Shown piece after piece: positions 33,568 to 43,368 of a stretch of 64,000 nt of DNA (position 1 is the first letter of the stretch; each line of letters opens with the position of its first letter). The stretch lies in assembly GCA_020744225.1 (NCBI GenBank), contig JAGMWG010000005.1, forward strand, positions 372,001-436,000, in the 5' to 3' direction. Position numbers and translations under genes: made by a program. The stretch comes from Paraphoma chrysanthemicola. Lineage: Eukaryota; Ascomycota; Dothideomycetes; Pleosporales; Phaeosphaeriaceae. The notes beneath the pieces are model-generated. The model saw nothing but the letters and a program-made list of their open reading frames with translations. It did no database searches and was not told the origin of the DNA.

Positions 33568-35546
33568 CTAGCGTATGACACCCCAGTTGTCCATGCTGCT
33601 GAGACCGCCGGTGCGTTCCTTCTTCTTGAAAGCGTTCCAGAATCGGAGTGTCTCGTCGCCCGCGCCCGTGACTATGACCTGCCCGTCGGGACTCATGGCG
33701 AGGTACAGCACTCGGTAGGTGTGGCCGGTCAAGGACACCACTTGTTGCATACTGGGGTACTTCCAGACAATGATCTGGTTCTGGCTGTAACCGTGTGTCG
33801 AGACAATCTCGTTGCTGTTCTTGGACCAAGCAAGGTTGCATACTTGGCTCCCAGTGTCGAGACTGTTGATGAGGTTTGCCGGTGCCGTGGGAGGAATCGG
33901 TATATTGCTCGTACTTGATGCGGATGCTGCGACTGACGCGGCAGCAAGGGACGAAGCCGACGGGCCACTGGAGGAAATGAGGGTGTTCCAGAACTTGATA
34001 GTCCGATCAGCGGTACCACCACCGCTGGCCAGTAGACCGCGCTGATGAGGACTCCATGCAATGGCCTTGACAGCTGCTTGGTGCTCGCTGAACTTGAATG
34101 TGGGCTCGTCGTTCAGCTTCTCCCACACCATGAGCTTGTTGTCGTTGCCGCCAGAAGCAAGCTGCTGATCCTCGTGGTTCCACTTCAGACCACAAATCTC
34201 TTGCTTGTGGCCGGAAAGTTTGCGAAGCCATTGGTCAGGTTGTCGGACGTCGCGGTGGTAGATGGTGCGATCCCGTGAGCCTGAAGTGAGGATGTGCTCA
34301 TTCCATGCAAGGGCTCCGACACGTGCAGTGTGGCCCATCATGGTACGAAGCCGCCGCTGGGTCTGTGCGTCCCAGATCTGCACCTGTCCTCGGTTTGTTC
34401 CGATGGCAATGTGTGATCCCTGTGCCAAGTTAGAACTAGTAGATACGCCGAAATGATCAATTCACTTACACGTTGTATCCAGTTGACGCTGGTGACGGAA
34501 TCGTCGGCCAGCTCGCATAATTTGGTAACACGGCCACTGCTGGAATTCCACATGTAGACACAGGATCCCAGGCCGACTCCGAGAGTATTTTGGCTTCCCC
34601 AGTCCACGAGGTTGAGGTAAAAGTCGTCCGCCAGATCTGGCGCATCTAGAACTTTGTAAGGCACCTTTGAGACTGCTCGTGGAGCTCGCTGTGGGCTGAG
34701 CAGCATGCGCTGGCTGCTATACTTGATTGGGGACAGACTGTAGAGCTCGGAGCGCGCATTCATGTTGAGCACACCATGTCGACTTGAAGGCGTTCGCGAT
34801 GGCGTTGGCTGGCCCGAGTAAGAGAACAAGTTCTTGTGAGGCGTGGAAGGAGTGCCTGAAGGTGGCGGTAATGAGGCTGCTGTCCTGGCTGGCGGGGTGT
34901 GCGAGCGACCGGATCTCCGCATATTAGCGCTATCAGTTGGGGACAGACTTTGAGGAAATGCCTGAGGCACAGAGCCCTCAAACATCTCCTGGCGGAGCAC
35001 GGCTGAGTATGTCCGGTTCGCTTCTTCGGCTGTTCTGTTGTTAGCAGTGTATCCTACTGAGGTAAAAGCGCACACGTACTCTTCTGGAAGTGCAGCTCGT
35101 TGTGAGGAGTCCGCCGCGCTCGCGATGGTGTTGCAGGCGATCCATCGTCGTGTAAGAGATTGAAGCTGGCTTGCAGATCTTGCCCTGCGCGGTTTGGGAT
35201 GAATCTGGACATGGTGAGCTTGCACGCCCCAGAATTGCAACAGGCCGTCGCAAACTTACCTGTCGCCGTATATGCGCGGACGCTTGCGGCTCGGGCTTGC
35301 TGTGGGCGTCCGCTCTCTCACCCGGCCGGCTTGCTCGAAGTGCTCGAGAGCCTTAGATAGCGCCGATGGGTCGACTGGCTCAGAGTTCCGGTCGTGCCGG
35401 GTCGTGTCAAACGAGGCCTGGTTGCGCTTGTGCGTCGCTGTTGGCGGTGTCTTGGACTCTGGTGGGGAGATCAATGTGGGCGTCGCAATGCCGTCTTCAG
35501 CATAGGACGCGACTCCAGCGCCGCCTCCTAGCTCTTCCCGTGCCAT
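33568..35546 (-). CDS. cdh1: Cdh1/fizzy-related APC/C activator
   Basis: WD40 co-activator of the anaphase-promoting complex that recruits D-box and KEN substrates in late mitosis and G1. Four exons (35546-35260, 35204-35080, 35029-34470, 34419-33568) give 607 aa. The C-box (DRFIPNR) is created exactly at the first splice junction, GGCGACAG joined to ATTCATCCC. Conserved EANRTYSAVLRQEMF and KVPYKVLDAPDLADDFYLNL follow, and VDWGSQNTLGVGLG opens the WD40 propeller. The seven-blade region ends about residue 590, and the protein closes with the Ile-Arg tail (WGVIR) that docks on APC/C TPR subunits. An Ala/Ser-rich insertion of about 30 residues lies in the fifth blade region. Fizzy-related is favoured over Cdc20 by the EANRTYSAVLR and DLADDFYLNL blocks. 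Confidence 0.93.
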
Positions 35547-36434
35547 GCTGATGATGCGCCGGGCTGCGATTGCCTAGGTCGCGCAGGTGCCGTAGTAATA
35601 GTATCGAGATAATTGAGCGTAGAGCCGAGCGCAAGTGGTGGGTTGCGGGCGAGGAGGTGGCTATATAAGCTCGCTGGCTAGGCTGGCGCCTGGAAGACAG
35701 GTGAAGTCGAGAGTGCTGGTAGAATATGGCGGTGACGGCGAGTTGAAGCGATTGCGACGGCAGCCCCTTGGTCGTTTGTCCAGCTCTTGCGCAGCAGCAG
35801 CGGTGTCGGCGCGCAGTACTACCAACAATAACAATTTGCGCGATGTCCAGCGCTGCGCATAATCGTCGGGCGGGCGGTCTCGTCGTGTGTGGGTGGAGGC
35901 GATGGCGGGGTGCGAGGGCGGGTGTTGTTGTGGTGAGGTCGGAGCTCGACTGGTGAGCCGCAGACAGGGGGAGCAACAGCGGCAGCGGCAAGGAAGGAGC
36001 GACGGGTGAAGTGAACAGCAGCGTCAACGCAGGGCGTGCTCGAGCTGGGAACACAGAGGTGGAGGAGGAAATTAGTGCAGCTGGCGGCGGGTGTATGCGT
36101 GCACCGGCGTGTTGTGGTGTTGCGCGTGGGCCGGTTTCGTCACGTCGCTGTCTTTGTTTGGCTTGTCGCTGTTTTGAAGTTCGCACGCGTTGGCCAGCCA
36201 TCTCAGCACCAATCATGTTCCCTACCAGTTCCACGCTAACGTCCCGCCGCACCGTTGCGACCCTGCGACCGCCTCTCCCAGTGACCCCACGCCACAGCGG
36301 CCGCTGCTCAGACCTCCAGGCCCAATCCTATGCCCATAGCCGCACTGCTGCAAGGTACACTGCTGCACCACCCGCCCGCGACACGCTTTGCGGCCTTTGT
36401 CTCATCTAACTTGACACTGTCGTGTGCTCGAGCC
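35547..36434. other. Divergent promoter region
   Basis: About 0.89 kb between the divergent Cdh1 and aminopeptidase genes, GC-rich. A palindromic CTATATAAG sits about 115-120 nt upstream of the Cdh1 ATG (35661-35669) and may act as its TATA element. The last 105 nt contain an in-frame upstream ATG (36330) for the aminopeptidase. Confidence 0.45.
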
Positions 36435-38071
36435 ATGTCTACCAAGCCGTCCCTCGCAGCAGCCGAGGACTTTCTGTCCTTTGTGAATGCTTCGCCCACG
36501 CGTATGTCTACGAGATGGAGCTCTGATGCTTGCTCATATTGACTTTTCCAGCGTTTCATGCTGTTAAATCGGCCAAAGAGCGCTTAGAGAAGGCTGGGTT
36601 CAAGCAGATCAAGGTACGTGCTTCAACAGCATGGCGGGGTAGAGGCTCTCGCTATACGAGCATCAAGGGCTGAGCGATAGTCTAGGAGCGAGACTCGTGG
36701 GCACCGACGCTCCATCCAGGCGGAAAATACTACCTCACTCGCAATGGTTCGTCTATTGTTGCCTTTGCCATTGGCAAGAAGTGGAAGGCTGGCAACCCGA
36801 TTGGCATGATCGGAGCTCACACAGACTCGCCCTGTCTGCGAATCAAGCCCGTATCGAAACGGCAGAGCGATGGTTTCATCCAGGTCGCCTGTGAGACATA
36901 TGGTGGTGGCTTGTGGCATACCTGGTTCGATCGCGACCTCAGCATCGCGGGCAGAGCCATGGTCCGCACCAAGGGAGGTAACATCGAGCAACGTCTGGTA
37001 AAGGTCGAGCGACCAATCCTGAGGGTACCCACGTTGGCGATTCACCTCGATCGCCAGGAGAACTTCCAGTTCAACAAGGAGACTCAGCTCTTTCCAATTG
37101 CTGGCCTGGTCGCTGCAGAGCTGAACAGGCAAGGCAAGACGGAGGAGTCCAAGGACGAAGAGAAGAAGGAAGGACCCTTCGAGCCACTTGCCGCCCCTAT
37201 CGAGCGACACCACCCGTTCATCGTCGACATCATCGCAGAAGAAGCTGGCGCCGACGCGAGCGACATCGTGGATTTCGAGATGGTGCTCTACGACACGCAG
37301 AAATCGGTCGTTGGAGGTCTCAACAACGAGCTCATCTTCTCGCCGAGACTGGACAACCTAATGATGACCTACTGCAGCGTCGAGGGTCTGCTTCACAGTC
37401 TCTCTTCCGCGTCAGCATTGGAGAGTGATTCCACAATCCGCCTCATTGCGTGTTTTGATCACGAAGAGATCGGCTCCCAGACTGCACAAGGCGCCGATTC
37501 GAACCTCCTGCCCGCCGTCATCCGTCGTCTCTCCGTCCTGCCTGCCTCGGAAAGCAGCTCTGACAAGTCATACGATAAGCTCGAAGCCGATAGCGCCACC
37601 GCCTACGAGCAGACATTGTCCACTTCTTTCTTGATCTCTGCTGACATGGCCCACTCTGTGCATCCAAACTACCCCGCAAAGTATGAGTCGCAGCATCGAC
37701 CAGAGATGAACAAGGGAACCGTCATCAAGATCAACGCCAATGCGCGGTATGCCACCAATACGCCTGGCATAGTCTTACTGCAGGAAGCCGCTCGCCGTGC
37801 GAAGAAGGCCTCGTCAAGCCTTTCCTCGGCAAAGGAAGGTGTGCCACTCCAGCTGTTCGTTGTTCGCAACGACTCTTCCTGCGGTAGCACCATCGGCCCT
37901 ATGCTGTCAGCCGCAATGGGCGCTCGCACGCTTGACTTGGGTAACCCGCAACTGAGTATGCACAGCATTCGAGAGACAGGTGGTGCTCACGATGTTGAGC
38001 ATGCCGTCAACTTGTTCGAGAGCTTCTTCGCCAACTTTGAGGAGCTCGAGAAGAAGATCATTGTTGACTGA
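36435..38071 (+). CDS. Aspartyl aminopeptidase (M18)
   Basis: Zinc metallopeptidase of family M18 that removes N-terminal Asp/Glu; in yeast the relative Ape4 is cytosolic and a Cvt-pathway cargo. Exons 36435-36501, 36552-36613 and 36686-38071 give 504 aa. Motifs seen: TPFHAVKSAKERLEKAGF at the N-terminus; the metal-binding GAHTDSPCLRIKP; DNLMM with the bridging-Asp region; the catalytic and metal Glu pair in FDHEEIGS; and MAHSVHPNYPAKYE with the late metal-ligand His. Length matches DNPEP-type enzymes. The frame is open upstream to an ATG at 36330. That start would add 35 residues (MPIAALLQGTLLHHPP... ending CARA) that lack acidic residues and look like a mitochondrial presequence. A second isoform is therefore possible. 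Confidence 0.93.
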
Positions 38072-38278
38072 CTACCCGAAGCCAAATCATGATCTGCGGG
38101 TGTAGATAGGATGAATGAACTACATAGCCTCGCGAACATACCTTCATGCATCGGAACGGCCTCGGCTTTGATTCCGAATGCCAAGCGCCCCCACCATGTA
38201 TCATTCAGCCTCAGCTGTGCTCTTCAACATTTGTTGAACTTGCGCTCTTTTCCTTCCCTTGCAAACAATTCTAGCACA

Positions 38279-39437
38279 ATGACAGCAAAGCCCCAGTTCT
38301 TGTCTGGTGACAATGCTGCCATTGACGAGTTCCTTTCGAGGTTCGATGTGAGAGACACGACCTGCCCCACCATGACCACACTGACGCCCGGCTTTAGGTC
38401 TTCTTGTTCGACTGTGATGGTATGCGCGCACCTTCTTCGCCAGTCTGATGTCGTCCGGACGCGACTCTCGACGATCAATCATGCGACAGCCTACTGATTG
38501 CGAAGAAGGATAGGCGTCCTCTGGTCCGGCGATCATCTGTATCCTAAAGTCCCGGAGACGCTCGAAATGTTAAGAAGCAAGGGTATGTGGTTATACTGAT
38601 CATCGGAGCCTCTGGACTGACGAGAATAAGGCAAGCAGCTCGTCTTCGTGACCAATAACAGCACCAAATCACGCGCCGATTACAAGAAGAAGTTCGACAA
38701 GCTCGGGATACCAGCAGAAGTTGTACGTGAATGTCAAGGAGTAGGCCCACTTCCTGCTGATCGTCGCGCAGGAAGAAGTCTTTGGCTCCTCGTATAGCGC
38801 CGCGGTGTACATTGCGCGCATCCTCAAGCTGCCCGCCCCGAAGAACAAGGTATTTGTGCTCGGAGAGTCGGGCGTAGAACAGGAGCTGGAGTCTGAAGGT
38901 GTTCCATACATCGGTGGCACAGATCCCGAGTACCGTCGCGATATTCGTCAGCCAGAGGATTTTGACAATATCTCGAATGGCAAGCTGTTGGATCCAGATG
39001 TTGGCGTTGTCCTCAGCGGACTCGACTTCCACCCCAGCTATTTGAAGACGGCGATAGCATTCCAATATCTGCAGCGCGGTGCGGTATATCTTGCGACAAA
39101 CATTGACAGCACCCTGCCGATGTCGCATACCCTCTTTCCAGGTGCGGGCTCGTCCGGTGCGGCCCTTGAAAGAGCCATTGGAAGGGCGCCATTGTCCTTG
39201 GGTAAACCAAGTCAGGCAATGATGGACGCAGTCGAGGGGAAGTTTCAGTTCGACCGTAGTAGAACTTGCATGGTTGGTGACCGTCTGAACACCGACATCC
39301 AATTCGGCATTGACGGAAAGCTTGGAGGGACTTTGGCTGTCTTGACTGGGGTGAGCAAGAAGGAGGACTTCCTCGCTGAGGGTGCGCCGACTGTGCCTAT
39401 GGCATACGTCAATACTCTAGGCGATCTGCTGGGTTGA
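38279..39437 (+). CDS. pho13: Pho13-type HAD phosphatase
   Basis: HAD-superfamily phosphatase of the p-nitrophenylphosphatase / phosphoglycolate phosphatase group, thought to repair toxic phosphometabolites. Five exons (38279-38347, 38398-38419, 38514-38582, 38631-38722, 38772-39437) give 305 aa, typical for Pho13. Exon 2 is only 22 nt and carries the catalytic motif I (VFLFDCDG with the nucleophile and acid Asp), continuing VLWSGD after the next intron. Motif II is VTNNSTKSR. Motif IV (MVGDRLNTDIQFG) lies near the C-terminus, and GAVYLATNID and GKPSQAM mark the C2 cap and motif III. All catalytic residues are present. The small exons explain why no single ORF covers the N-terminus. It is transcribed co-directionally with the aminopeptidase and primase genes, about 200 bp from each. 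Confidence 0.92.
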
Positions 39438-39668
39438 GCGCGAACCTTGAGAAGAGGGGACCTAGAAAGCATAGAAAGTATAGACAAATAGATCTTGCGA
39501 AGGCGTAGCCAATCGGTGATGCTCGTTAGTCTGATGCGTCGAACGCGCGCGGCCCGAAAGCAGACTAGCGTCGAACGCGTCGCGTGCTGCCACTTTAGCG
39601 GTGCCCCATCATCACTCGTCGCATACACAGAAGCCAGCACAACATCGCAAGAAGACATCCACTGCGCA

Positions 39669-41292
39669 ATGATCCGCAACGACTACTCCCGGGTCGATCC
39701 CAAGCGACGCGCGAATCTCGACTACAAGAAGAGGCAGTTTGCCAATGCCGAATTTAAGCAGCAGAATTATGATCACCGACTGAACTTCTACGTTGTCCCG
39801 CCGACTGCAGAGATAACGCTCGAGGAGTTTGAGACATGGGCAATCAATCGATTGAAAGGTGCGCATATACAAGGAGTGTACTCCGAGGCATCAGTCGCTG
39901 ATACATAGGGCCAGTCCTCTCCGAGCTCGAAGCATGTAGCTTCCGCAACAAAGGCCCAGAGGAAACTGCCGAATACATGAAGAGCATACTCGACAAGTAT
40001 CTCCCACTACGATCGGACTCATCAAGAAGTCAAAAACGGCAAGACGAACGACGGAGAGATCACTATTCACATTTCATCCTCCGACTGGCATTCTCCTCGA
40101 CAGAAGATCTGCGGCGGCGGTTCTCACGGTTGGAGACGATGCTTTTCAGGCTGCGGTTCAAAGATGACGACGTGCGCGAACGACAAGAATTTGTGCGCAG
40201 CCTGAATCTAGAGTGGGACGAGGTCAAGGAGGACGAGAAGCGGGAGTTGAGAGAGGAGCTCCTTGCTGCGAGTGGACACAAGAAGGGCGAAGAGCAAGAG
40301 TGGTTCAAGGTGGACTGGGAGAGAGTGCCAGAACTCGTTGAGCAGAGAAGGGTCCTGTTAAAGCGGGGAAAAGCATACGTGCCACAGCGAGAACAAATGA
40401 GCTTGGTGGTAGCCGAGTTCACGAAGAAGCTGGATGAAGCCCTCGAGGTAGGCTCAGGTCATTCTGTATCCCACCGAACTTCCTACTAACTATTCTTTAG
40501 TTAACAGCACGCGCGCTGCCGCGCCTAGACGAAGACGACCGCCTTGCTCCCATCCTCTCTCATCTCTCACAATCCTTCACGGCCCCTGACGCAGCCTATT
40601 CATCCGCTGATGCAAATATTGATGGTCTCTCGGCCATTCGCGCGACCAGTATCGACACACTCTCTCAGAACTTTCCACTTTGCATGCGCAATCTCCACAT
40701 GACACTCCGCGAGAACTCGCATTTAAAACATTACGGTCGACTACAATACACCCTTTTCCTCAAGGGCATTGGTCTCAGTCTGGACGAGTGCTTAGTCTTC
40801 TGGCGGAGGTCGTTCAAGCTCATTGACGATGACAAATTCCAAAAAGAGTACAAGTACAACATCCGCCACGCCTATGGCGACGTAGGAGGCGACGCGAACC
40901 GGCGCGGTCGAGGGTACACTCCATACTCGTGTCAGAAACTCCTTACAGAGCCTGCTCCTGGACCTGGACAAGCGCATGGCTGCCCATACCGCACATACAA
41001 GCCCGAAAACCTGATCCCACTGTTACAACGTGTCGGCGTCAACGATCGCGACGTTTTGAAGACCGTGAAGGAAGATGTCGGAAAGCAGCGTTACCATGTC
41101 GCGTGCAATCGCGTCTTTGAATGGAGTCATAAACGCGAGATCAAGAAGGTCAAGGACGATGGAAGTTGGAGCGCGACAGATTTAGACACGATTGTACATC
41201 CGAACACGTATTTCAAGCGCAGTTGGTTATTGAAGCATTTAGGTGAGGGGAATGCGGGGGTTGTTAATGGGGTGGAGAAGATGGAGGAGTAG
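39669..41292 (+). CDS. pri2: DNA primase large subunit
   Basis: Regulatory Fe-S subunit of primase in the DNA polymerase alpha-primase complex, which makes RNA primers for replication. Exons 39669-39858, 39909-40447 and 40501-41292 give 506 aa, normal for Pri2. The N-terminal half is helical and charged (RLNFYVVPPTAEITLEEFE, then HYSHFILRLAFSS). The C-terminal half holds four cysteines for the 4Fe-4S cluster: FPLCMRNL, YSCQKLL, HGCPYRTY and HVACNRVFE. Between them lie the conserved segments HLKHYGRLQYTLFLKGIGLS and YKYNIRHAYG, which contact template-primer. The start at MIRNDYSRVDPKRR is preferred. The frame is open a further 58 codons upstream, but that sequence overlaps the 3' region of the phosphatase gene and looks non-coding. 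Confidence 0.94.
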
Positions 41293-41784
41293 TCTGGAAT
41301 TGGTTGGCAATACCACGCAGCGGTCGAACCAGGGTATGGCGTCTGGGACTATTGCTTTACGATTGGTGGAAGGACCATTGCATACTGGTTTGGGGCTAAG
41401 CACGATCATAAAGCTTTTTCTGGCATCTTGCCATCCACATCGAGTGCTTTACTATTCTGCCAATCGCATCTGCCATGCGCTAGAGATATCTTTGGCTTTA
41501 TGTTTTGTTACTTTTCGCAAGTCCATCGAGTTGAATGACAATCCGAAGTTCCAAGCACCGAACTTGTCCGTCCTTAGTGTCAGTCTCCATACCGCATAAG
41601 GATAGTCATTACCCGCTAAACGACTCGCATCTGCATCTTAGTATTACGCAGATGCTAGTGTGCATAACGCAAGAGAGATCGTCGCCTTGGCCTCAGCATA
41701 ACTTCAGCCTTATGCTCGGACTTCAGGATTGAAAAGTCGCAAATCTTCCCAACCACACACAACTTCCTCGCTCATCATCACACA
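41293..41784. other. Intergenic, no gene seen
   Basis: 492 bp between two same-strand genes. It should hold the primase 3' UTR and the promoter of the small secreted protein gene; nothing else is supported. Confidence 0.45.
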
Positions 41785-42396
41785 ATGAAACCAACTCTCC
41801 CCCTCTCCATCCTTTCCAGTCTAGCCCTAAATGTTGCAACTATCACGGCTCAACAATCCAACCTCCCTCCCCCTCCACCAGGCTTATTCACCATACAAGC
41901 CAGCATCCTAATCCCCAACACCACCGTCTCCGCCGCCTGGCACGCCCTAACCAATCTTCCCGCCTACGCATCCTGGAACCCCTTCGTTCGCCGCGCCGTT
42001 GTCGTCTCCGCCTTACCACTCAATCTCACTTTACCCAAACAATACCCCGTCGTCGGCGCGAATATTTACTTCCGGACGCAAATGCCCCCGTTGCCTTTCC
42101 CCGTGGATGAAAACACGCCGGAGAATCCGCTGAATACGCAAGTCAGTTACGAGGAGATTGTGGTGGTGGATAGAAAGAGGGGACTGTTGGCGTGGAAGTA
42201 TGTGCCCGAGGAATTGTTGCAGGCGCAGAGGTGGCAGAGTGTGAGTGCGCATGAGGGGGGTGTGTGGTATGAGAGTCGGGAGGTGTTTGATGGGACGTTG
42301 GCGCCAGTTGTGAGGGAGAGTTTTGAGGACGGCTTGCAGAAGGGGTTTGAGGCGCAGGCGGAAGGGTTGAAGAGGTTGCTTAGGGGTGATGTGTGA
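41785..42396 (+). CDS. Secreted SRPBCC/START-like protein
   Basis: Single-exon gene for 203 aa. A signal peptide (LPLSILSSLALNVATITAQQ) precedes a short poly-Pro segment. The remaining ~170 residues fit the SRPBCC (polyketide cyclase / START-like) fold: a first strand FTIQASILIPNTTVSAAWHA, then the helix-loop NLPAYASWNPFVRRAVV typical of the family. After these come strands around VSYEEIVVVDRKRGLLAWKY and a long C-terminal helix (FEDGLQKGFEAQAEGLKRLL). The fold binds hydrophobic ligands in a deep cavity; here the protein is probably exported. No catalytic residues can be named. Secreted versions are uncommon compared with cytosolic ones, so the signal peptide is the notable point. Confidence 0.8.
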   Translation: MKPTLPLSILSSLALNVATITAQQSNLPPPPPGLFTIQASILIPNTTVSAAWHALTNLPAYASWNPFVRRAVVVSALPLNLTLPKQYPVVGANIYFRTQMPPLPFPVDENTPENPLNTQVSYEEIVVVDRKRGLLAWKYVPEELLQAQRWQSVSAHEGGVWYESREVFDGTLAPVVRESFEDGLQKGFEAQAEGLKRLLRGDV

Positions 42397-43368
42397 AGGA
42401 GTAGGCTGGGGTGAGTCTTCCTAAGGGAGGGGAAGAGGGAATGGATAAGGTTGAAGACAAAGTTGGAGGTGCTCTTCATTTTGATGCATAAGTTCAATTG
42501 AGAGATGTATGAGATGGTCTATGGACATTGCCCAAAATGTGAAGTTATCGTCTATGGTTCTTGCTCAGGGCGCGGACAAAGTTTACGAATTGTTACTTCA
42601 TCCTGTGTGTGCTACGTCACACAAAAGATGAAGACCCTTTTGATCAGCGCATACGAACTTCCACGGTTCGCTCGATTGATCCGAGTGGGACACTGGTACT
42701 ACTTGCCTGATCAACTCTAAACGCAGATGTAGCGCGGGTCTTGGCACGCCAGAATCTGTGGTCGGAAATATCATTCAAAACCTCTGTCTCCCATCAGGCT
42801 ACATTATAACTCGGCATCTTGTGCTATGAACAAGTATATCATACACGAAGGTTGCGTTACTCCATTGACGACCTCAGCTGAGCACCATGTCACGCCAGTG
42901 GTGGCTCGGCAACGGAAAACCGCTTGTCCTGCGTCCTTCCGCACACGATTTCAGCCACATCCATCATGGGCGCATCAACCTGGAGGAGGTTCCACAAACT
43001 AATGATCAACATCCTGCGTGGCTCGTGATCTCGACTAGCCACCACGAAAACGATTCGTCAACCTGAGTTGCCGAACTCTTCACTATGGCCGTAGCTCAAC
43101 GTTGCATCCGAAGTCTAGCGAAAGCTTTCTACGCGCACGATCAGACCGAAATCAGACCTATGACTAGCTTCGCACAAGCTTGCGCGCTGCTACTCCGCTC
43201 CCACATATGCCATTGACCTCCTTGTATGGCGCGCTGCAACTTCGCTTGAACAGCCTCGCAAAGTGCGGCTGATGTCTGGAAACAGGCTTTTTCAGCTTTA
43301 AGGGTCTCACCAGATCCCCACCTTTCTCCGCAGCTCCTCGACCGCATCTACCTTCAAATATCGTCGCT
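42397..43368. other. Intergenic, no gene seen
   Basis: 972 bp marking the change from the housekeeping block to the HET-rich region. Only short, unremarkable ORFs are present. Confidence 0.45.

Noticed and set aside
35497..36252. 251-codon minus-strand ORF upstream of Cdh1
   Set aside because: Low-complexity His/Arg/Ser/Pro sequence in a GC-rich promoter region, with no domain and overlap with the Cdh1 start.
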